Position numbers and translations under genes: made by a program. The notes beneath the pieces were generated by a model, which did no database searches, had not been told where the DNA came from, and worked only from the letters and a program-made list of their open reading frames with translations. From Corallococcus sp. NCRR (GTDB lineage: Bacteria > Myxococcota > Myxococcia > Myxococcales > Myxococcaceae), in the NCBI RefSeq assembly GCF_026965535.1, contig NZ_CP114039.1, positions 5,456,001 to 5,520,000 on the forward strand: a stretch of 64,000 bases of DNA, written 5' to 3'. Shown here piece by piece: positions 16,111 to 23,212 of this stretch. How positions within the stretch are numbered: the stretch's first letter is position 1; the number at the start of each line of letters is the position of its first letter.

Positions 16111-17253
16111 GTGGCGACGTTCAACAACCTCTACCACGCGACCGAGGCCATCAAGCACGTCCTCGAGACGCGCATCACCCCGGCGCCGGGCAACGTGATC
16201 GCCGGTCCTCCGCCCGACACAGCCATCACCATCGAGGAGCTGCGGGTGTCGCTCCTCTGGGTCAACGAGCAAGCGGGACACAAGAACGACGGCTACATCC
16301 GCAACCCCGACGGCACGTCGTCACCGCCGCCCGCGTCGCTCTCCCTCTTCGTGCTGATCACCGGCTACGGTGAGGATCCCGAGACCAACTCCGCCGGTGC
16401 CCACCGCCTCATCGGTGAGGTGCTGCGGATCTTCCACTCGGAGCCGCACATCGAGCTGCCCATCCCGGCGCTCCCGAGCAACAGCGGCAGGGGCCGCATC
16501 TCGCTCGCGCTGGTGCCGCTCACGCCGGACCTGGTGGAGAAGCTCTTCTCTCCGCTGCAGATCAAGCACCGGCCCTTCCTCCTCTATGAGGTCGGCCCGG
16601 TGCAGCTCGTGAGCAAGCTCGCCGTGACGCCGGTGTCGCCAGTGGTCGCCCCGGGAGGCGTGGTCCTCACCGGGCCCTCCATCTCGACGCCGCCGCGAAT
16701 CGGACGGCTTGTGCCGAACAGCCTCGCGGAAGGGGGCTCCCTGCGCATCGATGGGGCGTTCCCGACGTCCATCGACGCGGTCTGGATTGGCGCGAGGAAG
16801 TTCGTCGCCGGCGGCTTCGACGTCATCGAGCCGGGCCGCGCCATCGGGCTCAAGCTGCCCACGGCCGGACCGAACGCGGTTCCGCAAGGTGTCCACCGCA
16901 TTTCGGTGATGAGCGGCAAGGTCGCTTCCGAGCCCGCGGACCTTCGCGTCGTGCCGGCGGGCACCTGGTCGGTCGATGGACCCAAGGTCCTCTCCGTGGC
17001 GAAGGGCGCGACCTTCAAGCTGGAGGGGCAGGGGCTCGCGCCCGCCACGCAGGTGTACCTCTGGCCGGACAGCGGCATCTTCGCGCCCACCGACGTGCAC
17101 CGGATTGGCGGCCTCACCGTCACGCCCACCTCGGTGGAGTTCACCGTCCCCAGCCTGCCTTCCGGCGACTACCGGTTCTCGGTCGAACTCACCCTCGGGG
17201 CCTCGGTGCCGTTGCAGTTCACGCCGTTCGTGACCGTGGAGATCAAGGGATGA
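16111..17253 (+). CDS. DUF4255 (Pvc16/Afp16-like) tail cap protein with IPT/TIG-like domain
   Basis: The 380-residue protein starts at GTG directly after the previous stop. Residues 1-180 are a DUF4255 domain (NLYHATEAIKHVLETRI, LSLFVLITGYGEDPETNSAG, RPFLLYEVGPVQLVSKL), the family of the tail terminator that caps the tube and sheath at the end away from the baseplate. Residues 190-380 look like one or two immunoglobulin-type IPT/TIG modules (PNSLAEGGSLRIDGAFPTSI; AKGATFKLEGQGLAPATQVY). The extra sandwich domains would decorate the cap. The stop overlaps the ATPase start by 4 bp. Confidence 0.87.
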   Translation: MATFNNLYHATEAIKHVLETRITPAPGNVIAGPPPDTAITIEELRVSLLWVNEQAGHKNDGYIRNPDGTSSPPPASLSLFVLITGYGEDPETNSAGAHRLIGEVLRIFHSEPHIELPIPALPSNSGRGRISLALVPLTPDLVEKLFSPLQIKHRPFLLYEVGPVQLVSKLAVTPVSPVVAPGGVVLTGPSISTPPRIGRLVPNSLAEGGSLRIDGAFPTSIDAVWIGARKFVAGGFDVIEPGRAIGLKLPTAGPNAVPQGVHRISVMSGKVASEPADLRVVPAGTWSVDGPKVLSVAKGATFKLEGQGLAPATQVYLWPDSGIFAPTDVHRIGGLTVTPTSVEFTVPSLPSGDYRFSVELTLGASVPLQFTPFVTVEIKG

Positions 17254-19280
17254 GGGACTCCGCGTCTCCTCCCGGGTCCGCGCTCGCGCTCGCGCGTGAG
17301 CTGGTGCTGCTCGGCGCGGAGGCCGCCGTGCGCGAGCGGGAGACCACCACGTTCGACGCGGCGGCGGGGTTCGCGCATGCGCCCGAGCGGTTCCGGGAGC
17401 TTGGCGAGCGGATGCGCGCGTGTCTGCTGCGGCAGGACCCCATGACGGCCCGCCTGCGTGGCCGGCTGGGGCTCTCCGAGGAGGGCACCTGGCTCGTCGT
17501 CCTCGCCGCCGCCGTCGAGGCCCACCCGGAATGCGCCGCGGCGGCGAGCATCCTCGCCGAGGACGAGCGCGTCCAACTGGTGACGCCGGCCGCGTTCGCC
17601 AGGCTCCTCGTGTCCTCGCAGGGCATCCCCTTCGAGCGCGCCCTGGCCGAGGCCATTGAAGGCGGCGCGGCGGAGCGCATGGGCCTGGTGGAGCGCATCG
17701 AGGCGGCCGTCCAGAAGCCGCTCGCGCAGGTGCCCGTGCGCCTTGCCCCCGCCGAGGCCCGGCGTCATCTGCTCGCGGACGTGCCCGACGTGGAGCCCAC
17801 TCAGCTCGCCATCACGCGCGAGCCTCCCTCCCAGCGGTTGGGGCTGCGCAGGGCACTGGTCGAGGGTGCCCGCGCCATCCTCGATGAGGAGGGCGTCCTC
17901 TGCCTTCGCGCCGGGACGGCGCGCACGTCGCGCCAGCTGGGGCTCGACCTTGCCTCCGTGGCCGGTGAGACGGCCTTCCTCGTCGGGGGCGCGGACGAGC
18001 CGCCCGACGCGGCCGAGGTCATGCGCCTGCGCGGCGGCCTCCCGGTGGTGGACCTCCACGCCGCCTGCCAGTCGCGCCCCTTCCCCGAGCCGTGGATCCG
18101 GATGGTCTCACGGCACCTGCCTGCGGTGGTGCTCCTGGTGCCACACAACGCGTACACCGGCGCCTGGCCCACGGTGGATCTGCCGGAGCTGGACCTCGAT
18201 GCGCGCCGCCGCGTGTTCGAGGCCGAGTTCGGCGAAGGACCCGTGGCCGCGGCGCTGGCCCTCCGCTTCCGCTCGAGCCTCGACGAGGTGCGTGCGGCCT
18301 CGCGCGCCGCCACCACGAAGCTGCGCCTCGCGGGCGGTGCATCCAATGGAGTCGACGCCATCGCGGCGGAGCTGTTGGCCCAGGGCGCGCGGAAGATGGG
18401 CCGGCTCGTCACGCACATCCCTTCGCGCGCGGTGTTCGACGACCTCGTCGTGCCGCCGCACCTGCGCGACACGCTCGTCGACATCGTGGGCTTCTACCGG
18501 GCGGCGCCCCGGGTGCGCGCGGAGATGGGTCTCTCGGGGGCGTCGCCGCTGGGCCGAGGCCTCTCGTGCCTGTTCTCGGGCAGCCCCGGCACGGGCAAGA
18601 CGTTCGCCGCGCAGTGCCTCGCGAGTGCGCTCGGCCTCAACCTCTACCGCATCGACCTGAGCCAGGTCGTCTCCAAGTACATCGGCGAGACGGAGAAGGC
18701 GCTGTCGCGCGTGTTCGAGGAGGCCGAGGCCGGCCACGGCATCCTCCTCTTCGACGAGGCCGACGCGCTCTTCGGCAAGCGCAGCGAGGTGAAGGACGCG
18801 CACGACCGGTACGCCAACGTGGAGGTCGCGTACCTGCTCCAGCGCATGGAGTCCTTCGAGGGCATCAGCATCCTGACGACCAACCTGCGCAGCAACATGG
18901 ACACCGCGTTCCTGCGCCGCCTCCGGTTCGTGCTGGAGTTCCCCATGCCGGATGCGTCCATGCGGACGTCGCTGTGGCAGCGCTCGCTTCCACCCGCCGC
19001 GCGCTGGGCACCCGGGCTGGACCTGCGCCCCTTCGTGGAGCGCTTCAGCCTGGCGGGCGGGAGCATCTACAACATCGGCGTGGCGGCGGCGCACCTCGCC
19101 GCGGCGGAGCCCGACGGCCTCGTGCGGATCGACCACCTGGTCCGCGCCACGTACCGGGAGCTGGAGAAGGTCGGGCTCGGGCGCTCGCGCGAGGACTTCG
19201 GACCGCTCGCCGTCCACCTGCCGGGCCACGCGCAGGAGCTGAACGGCAAGCCCGTCGTGTGGGCGAGGGGGCGCGCATGA
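17250..19280 (+). CDS. AAA+ ATPase (Afp15/Pvc15-like)
   Basis: The 676-residue protein has a long N-terminal region without enzyme motifs and a C-terminal AAA+ module. Walker A is GSPGTGKT (residues 444-451), Walker B ILLFDEADALF (D502, E503), sensor region ISILTTNLRSNMDTAFLRR with the Arg finger-like RRLRF. A member of this family is present in almost every eCIS locus and is thought to act in assembly or cargo loading rather than in recycling sheaths as ClpV does. It overlaps the preceding and following genes by 4 bp each (ATGA), a sign of coupled translation. Confidence 0.93.
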   Translation: MRDSASPPGSALALARELVLLGAEAAVRERETTTFDAAAGFAHAPERFRELGERMRACLLRQDPMTARLRGRLGLSEEGTWLVVLAAAVEAHPECAAAASILAEDERVQLVTPAAFARLLVSSQGIPFERALAEAIEGGAAERMGLVERIEAAVQKPLAQVPVRLAPAEARRHLLADVPDVEPTQLAITREPPSQRLGLRRALVEGARAILDEEGVLCLRAGTARTSRQLGLDLASVAGETAFLVGGADEPPDAAEVMRLRGGLPVVDLHAACQSRPFPEPWIRMVSRHLPAVVLLVPHNAYTGAWPTVDLPELDLDARRRVFEAEFGEGPVAAALALRFRSSLDEVRAASRAATTKLRLAGGASNGVDAIAAELLAQGARKMGRLVTHIPSRAVFDDLVVPPHLRDTLVDIVGFYRAAPRVRAEMGLSGASPLGRGLSCLFSGSPGTGKTFAAQCLASALGLNLYRIDLSQVVSKYIGETEKALSRVFEEAEAGHGILLFDEADALFGKRSEVKDAHDRYANVEVAYLLQRMESFEGISILTTNLRSNMDTAFLRRLRFVLEFPMPDASMRTSLWQRSLPPAARWAPGLDLRPFVERFSLAGGSIYNIGVAAAHLAAAEPDGLVRIDHLVRATYRELEKVGLGRSREDFGPLAVHLPGHAQELNGKPVVWARGRA

Positions 19281-19549
19281 GCGGCATCTCCGTCCGCATC
19301 GACACCATCTCCGTGCTGGGGCTCTCCGACGAGGCCCGGACGCAGGCCGTCCAGGCGACGGTGCAGGACGCCCTGCGCAGGCTCGCGGAGCGCCTCGCGA
19401 AGTCCCCGCTCGCGCGCTCCGGAGTGCAGGAGCTTGCCCTGGAGCGGCTGTCGCTCGACGCGATTCCCGCGGACGAGCTGCTCTCCGAGCGCGGCGCGGA
19501 GCGTCTGGCCGACGAACTGTATTCCGCCGTCCTGAGGAGGTTCCCGTGA
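19277..19549 (+). CDS. Small conserved-looking eCIS protein
   Basis: A 90-residue gene starts with ATGA overlapping the ATPase stop and its TGA overlaps the next GTG. It begins GISVRIDTISVLGLS, similar in character to the ISISVGRIEIV motif at the end of the Pro/Ala-rich protein, then becomes helical (ALRRLAERLAKSPL, GAERLADELYSAVLRRF). No family is recognised. Its strict coupling on both sides argues that it is a real component, perhaps a small baseplate adaptor. Confidence 0.65.
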   Translation: MSGISVRIDTISVLGLSDEARTQAVQATVQDALRRLAERLAKSPLARSGVQELALERLSLDAIPADELLSERGAERLADELYSAVLRRFP

Positions 19550-20217
19550 GCGACCCTGTCAGCTACCTGCGAGGCGCATTCATCGCGTACGAGCCGGGCG
19601 GCTACCCGAACGGCGACAAGCGGGTGATTCCGTTCCGCTTCAACCCCGAGATCCTGACCCGGGTCTTCCAGGTCGAGCAGGGCAAGAGCGGCTCCGGCAC
19701 CGAGGGCGCGGCGAAGGGCTCCGGCAAGGGAGAGCAGGGAGCCGACGCCGCCAGCGGCAACGTCAAGCAGACCCTCACCGTGCAGGTGCGCTTCGACTTC
19801 GACGACCGGCTCCAGAGCGCGGAGAACCTCCCCGCGGAGCTGGGCATCCTCCCGGAGGTCAGCGCGCTGGAGGGACTGCTCTTCCCTGCCGAGAGCCCGC
19901 AGGACCGGAGCTCCGATGGCAAGGAGCCCGTGAAGGCGCGCAAGCAGCGCCCGACGGTCCTGTTCGTGTGGGGCAAGAAGCGCGTGCTCCCCGTCCGCAT
20001 CACCGGGATGAACGTCAACGAGACCCGCCACAACCGCGACCTCAATCCCATCCGCGCGGAGGTCGACGTGCAACTGGAGGTCCTGACCGACGCGGACGCC
20101 AAGGACAACAAGGCCGTGGCGGACGCGCTCGCCTTCACCGCGTCGAAGCGCTCGGAGATGGCGCGGCAGTTCCTGGATACGACGGCCGCGCAGGGGACCA
20201 ACATCCTGCCGCTCTGA
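19546..20217 (+). CDS. Afp7-like baseplate protein (without LysM)
   Basis: The 223-residue protein starts at GTG. The phrase RVIPFRFNPEILTRVFQ near residue 27 is the hallmark of the N-terminal domain of Afp7/Pvc7-type proteins, which sit between hub and wedge. A Gly/Lys-rich insert follows (about 50-70), then LTVQVRFDFDDRLQ and PTVLFVWGKKRVLPVRITGM. In the antifeeding prophage this domain is fused to a LysM module; here LysM is encoded separately by the next gene. The C-terminal Ala/Lys-rich tail ends FLDTTAAQGTNIL. Confidence 0.82.
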   Translation: MSDPVSYLRGAFIAYEPGGYPNGDKRVIPFRFNPEILTRVFQVEQGKSGSGTEGAAKGSGKGEQGADAASGNVKQTLTVQVRFDFDDRLQSAENLPAELGILPEVSALEGLLFPAESPQDRSSDGKEPVKARKQRPTVLFVWGKKRVLPVRITGMNVNETRHNRDLNPIRAEVDVQLEVLTDADAKDNKAVADALAFTASKRSEMARQFLDTTAAQGTNILPL

Positions 20218-20235
20218 CGCGAAAGGCGCTCACCC

Positions 20236-20511
20236 GTGATCGACAAGACGAGCCGATACGCGAAGACCCCCACGGACACCGCCACCGACGCCTCCGGAGA
20301 GGACGTCACCCTGCTGTCGCTCCGCGAGATTCCGGCGACGGGCGGTGTCTTCTTCCATGCGCCCGGCGAGGGGGAGCGGCTGGACAACCTGGCGCAGCAG
20401 TACTTCCGAGACCCGAAGAAGTTCTGGCGCATCTGCGACGCCTCCAGCGTCCTCGACCCGTTCGACGTGCTCGTCCCCGGACGGCCCGTCCTCATCCCGC
20501 CGAACCGCTGA
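20236..20511 (+). CDS. LysM-domain baseplate protein (gp53-like)
   Basis: The 91-residue protein starts at GTG 20236 after GAAAGG. It has a LysM fold: GERLDNLAQQYFRDPKKFWR, ICDASSVLDPFDVLVPG and the closing RPVLIPPNR. Phage T4 gp53 and the C-terminus of Afp7 use the same fold to clamp wedge proteins together rather than to bind peptidoglycan. It is placed 18 bp after the Afp7-like gene and 6 bp before the hub gene, and is best seen as the detached C-terminal half of an Afp7. Confidence 0.88.
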   Translation: MIDKTSRYAKTPTDTATDASGEDVTLLSLREIPATGGVFFHAPGEGERLDNLAQQYFRDPKKFWRICDASSVLDPFDVLVPGRPVLIPPNR

Positions 20512-20517
20512 GGAGCC

Positions 20518-21663
20518 ATGCCGGATCCGCGCCTGCTCGTATCCATCGATGGGGAGCCGATCGAAGCCTCGGTGCTCGGTCTGCTCACCCGTATCGAGGT
20601 GCGCGAGAGCGACGCGGACCCGACCTTCCTCGCCCTGCGCTTCAACGCCACGCAGTCGCCCGAGGGTGAGTTCTCTCCGCTGGATGACGGCCTCTTCGAG
20701 CCGTCCGCGAAGGTGTCGGTGCAGATTGAACCGCCGGGCGGCAACTCCGTGCGGCTCTTCGAGGGCTTCGTCACGCACGTGCGCCCGCACTTCGAGTCCG
20801 TCGAGTCCAACAGCTACGTGGAGGTGCTCGCCATGGACGCGGCCGTGCTGCTCGCGGCCGAGGAGCGGGTGGAGGCCTATCCCGACGTCACCGACACCGA
20901 GGCCGCGGAGAAGGTCTTCTCCCGCTACCAGCTCGCCTTCTCTGGTGAGACGACCGGCACGCGCCACGAGGAGAAGAAGCAACTCCTCATGCAGCGCGGC
21001 ACCGACTGGGAGCTGGTCCAGCGGCTCGCGCGGCGCAACGGCTTCGTCTGCTACCTGGAGCCCGACCCCCAGAGCGGCGCCATGACGGCGTACTTTCGGC
21101 CGCGCGCCCTCAAGGACACGCCCCAGCCCGACCTGACCATCCTGCGCGATGATCCCAACCTCAAGTGGCTGGACCTCCAGGCCACGATGAACGGACCCGC
21201 TCGCGTGAAGGGCGCGGCGATCGACCCCATTGGCAAGCGGGTCGTGCGCTCCGACGGCAGCCCCAAGCTGGATCCGCTGGGCGACGGACTGGTGGGCGAC
21301 GCGCTGGAGAAGGGCTTGAAGCAGGCGGGGGCGACCGGCTCCGTCTCCCTGCTGCGCGACCCGTTCCCGGCGGAGACGGCCATCGCCGACGAGGGCTCGG
21401 CCGCCACCGACCGGGCGCTCTTCGCCGTCGAGGCGAGGGGAGAGGTGGACACGCCCCTGTACCGGGGACTCCTCCGCGCGCGCCGCCCCGTGCTCATCAA
21501 GGGCGTGGGGCGGATGTTCGCGGGCGTCTACTACGTGCGCGCGGTCCGGACGACCGTGGACGAAGGGGTGATCAGCCAGACTTTCGTCGCCGAGCGCAAC
21601 GCGCTGGGCCTTTCCGGAAGAGAAGACTTCGGCCAGAGCGCCGAGGAGGTTCCGCCCCAATGA
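20518..21663 (+). CDS. gp27-like central hub protein (late control D / VgrG N-terminal-like)
   Basis: The 381-residue protein corresponds to the T4 gp27/VgrG N-terminal hub that joins the hexameric tube to the trimeric spike. Family-like stretches are VRLFEGFVTHVRPHFESVES, LLMQRGTDWELVQRLARRNG, FVCYLEPDPQS and the C-terminal GMFAGVYYVRAVRTTV-like strand (RMFAGVYYVRAVRTTVDEG). In Afp8 and VgrG the hub is fused to the spike; here the spike is a separate gene overlapping by 4 bp (ATGA). Confidence 0.87.
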   Translation: MPDPRLLVSIDGEPIEASVLGLLTRIEVRESDADPTFLALRFNATQSPEGEFSPLDDGLFEPSAKVSVQIEPPGGNSVRLFEGFVTHVRPHFESVESNSYVEVLAMDAAVLLAAEERVEAYPDVTDTEAAEKVFSRYQLAFSGETTGTRHEEKKQLLMQRGTDWELVQRLARRNGFVCYLEPDPQSGAMTAYFRPRALKDTPQPDLTILRDDPNLKWLDLQATMNGPARVKGAAIDPIGKRVVRSDGSPKLDPLGDGLVGDALEKGLKQAGATGSVSLLRDPFPAETAIADEGSAATDRALFAVEARGEVDTPLYRGLLRARRPVLIKGVGRMFAGVYYVRAVRTTVDEGVISQTFVAERNALGLSGREDFGQSAEEVPPQ

Positions 21664-22343
21664 AGGTGGAAGACCTGCTGCGCACGTTCGAGGAGCGGTT
21701 TCTTCATCGCTTCTACGGAAAATACGAGGCCGTCGTCACCGACAACGCGGACCCGCTGGAGATTGGCCGCCTGCGCGCGAGGGTGCCCGCCGTCCTGGGC
21801 GAGGACGTCACGACGGGTTGGGCCCTGCCGTGCGCGCCCTACGGCGGCGGCAAGGACCGCGGCTTCCTGTTCACGCCCGAGGTCGGGGACACGGTGTGGA
21901 TCGAGTTCGCGGCGGGCGACCCGAGCCGGCCCATCTGGACCGGCTGCTTCTGGGGCGCCCCGGAGAGCACTGGCCAGAGCGACGACCTGGGCACCGAGCA
22001 GGGCACGGAGGTGCCCACCTCCGAGGACACCAAGGCCGGTCCGATGAAGCACATCCTGCGGACCAAGGCGGGCCACCGCATCTTCATGGATGACGACGGA
22101 GAGGTCGTCGTGCTCGCCCACGGCGGCGACAAGGTCGAGCTGCGCCTGACCAAGAACGGCGAGCTGATCATCAAGGCCGACAAGATCAAGCTGGGCGACG
22201 GGGCGGAGCAGGCCGTCATCCTGGGCAACGACTTCATGCAGTTCTTCAACAGCCACACGCATCCCACCGGCGTCGGGCCGTCCGGGCCTCCGGCGCAGCC
22301 GATGCAGTCGAGCCACCTGTCGAAGAAGACCTTCACGGAATAG
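21660..22343 (+). CDS. gp5/gpV-like spike protein (OB fold plus beta-helix) with C-terminal HxH motif
   Basis: The 227-residue protein opens with an OB-fold as in gp5/VgrG (YEAVVTDNADPLEIGRLRAR, FLFTPEVGDTVWIEFAAGD, PIWTGCFWG). A triple-stranded beta-helix spike follows, read as HILRTKAGHRIFMDDDGEVV and NGELIIKADKIKLGDG. The end contains FFNSHTHPTGVGPSGPP with H199 and H201, a motif like that which coordinates a metal ion at the apex of P2 gpV-type spikes. The trimer should form the piercing point. No lysozyme domain is present. The ATG at 21660 overlaps the hub stop codon. Confidence 0.87.
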   Translation: MKVEDLLRTFEERFLHRFYGKYEAVVTDNADPLEIGRLRARVPAVLGEDVTTGWALPCAPYGGGKDRGFLFTPEVGDTVWIEFAAGDPSRPIWTGCFWGAPESTGQSDDLGTEQGTEVPTSEDTKAGPMKHILRTKAGHRIFMDDDGEVVVLAHGGDKVELRLTKNGELIIKADKIKLGDGAEQAVILGNDFMQFFNSHTHPTGVGPSGPPAQPMQSSHLSKKTFTE

Positions 22344-22351
22344 CCCTCCCC

Positions 22352-22831
22352 ATGCCCCTCGTGTTCGACACGCTCAAGACCCAGCTCGAACAGACCTGGC
22401 TCGTCCCGGAGGGCGGCTCCTATCCGCAGGACGTGAACGCGTCCGCGGACCACTTCGCGACCGCGGTCTCCAGTTGGTTCGCGGCGGGGCAGGCGGCGGG
22501 GATCCCCTGCGCGACGGCGCTCGCGCGCAAGTCCCAGCTCGCGGCGGCGGCGGCGGGGGCGCTCGCCGCGCAGTCGGCGCAGGCCGCGGGCACCCTGTTG
22601 GCCATGGGCGTGGCGGCGTACATCGCGGGCCAGAGCTTCCCGCCCGGGACCGCGTCCTTCCCGACCGCGGCGAGCGCGGCGGTAACGCAGATGATCTCCG
22701 TGTTCTCCGACGTGGACGGGTCGGTGTCGCAGAAGGCGCAGCAGGTCGCCACGGCGTGCACGCTGCTCGCGTCCACTACCCTGGTCATCTTCCCCGTTCC
22801 CCCCGGCCCTCCGCCCGCGCCCATCACCTGA
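22352..22831 (+). CDS. Hypothetical Ala-rich baseplate-region protein
   Basis: The 159-residue protein begins MPLVFDTLKTQLEQTWLVPE and becomes very rich in Ala and Gln with long helices (ALARKSQLAAAAAGALAA, GTLLAMGVAAYIAGQSFPPG) and ends in PVPPGPPPAPIT. It lies between the spike and gp25, where some systems encode the PAAR tip, but no PAAR pattern is visible. Proteins of similar composition occupy this place in some tailed phages. It has no signal peptide. Function unknown; it is probably structural or a chaperone because it lies within the co-directional operon (8 bp after the spike, 12 bp before gp25). Confidence 0.6.
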   Translation: MPLVFDTLKTQLEQTWLVPEGGSYPQDVNASADHFATAVSSWFAAGQAAGIPCATALARKSQLAAAAAGALAAQSAQAAGTLLAMGVAAYIAGQSFPPGTASFPTAASAAVTQMISVFSDVDGSVSQKAQQVATACTLLASTTLVIFPVPPGPPPAPIT

Positions 22832-22843
22832 GGACGACCTCCC

Positions 22844-23212
22844 ATGGCCGATCGCTTCCTCCAGCATCCATTCCGGTTCGGCGCCCAGGGCGGGGTCGCC
22901 GTCATCGATGACGCGGACAAGCACCTGCGCGACAAGATCCTCGCGGTCCTGTTCACCGCGCCGGGCGAGCGCGTGAACCGGCCGGACTTCGGCGTGGGCC
23001 TCAACCGCGCTGTCTTCGACGAGCTCAATGACCTGACGATTGGAGCGCTGGAGTTCCGCATCTCGCAGTCGCTCCGCCGTGACATCGGCGATGAAATCCT
23101 GGTGGACGGCGTGGACGTGGAGGCTTCGCCCGAGGACGGGGAGCTGTGGGTGAAGATCGCCTTCCGCCGCCGCACCGACCGCCTGCCTCGCAACCTGGAG
23201 GTGCGGCTGTGA
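22844..23212 (+). CDS. gp25-like baseplate wedge protein
   Basis: The 122-residue protein has the gp25/GPW lysozyme-like fold that starts sheath polymerisation on the baseplate. HLRDKILAVLFTAPGERVNR is followed by PDFGVGLNRAVFDELND and ends in VKIAFRRRTDRL. The PGERVNRPDFG motif is the usual family signature. It corresponds to Afp9. The stop overlaps the following GTG start by 4 bp. Confidence 0.92.
   Translation: MADRFLQHPFRFGAQGGVAVIDDADKHLRDKILAVLFTAPGERVNRPDFGVGLNRAVFDELNDLTIGALEFRISQSLRRDIGDEILVDGVDVEASPEDGELWVKIAFRRRTDRLPRNLEVRL

Noticed and set aside
18092..19549. 485-codon frame overlapping the ATPase gene
   Set aside because: Most of it is an out-of-frame shadow of the ATPase; only the last 90 codons, from ATG 19277, are a real gene.
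22352..22831. PAAR tip protein
   Set aside because: Position fits, but the sequence is Ala-rich helical without the repeated Gly/His PAAR strands.
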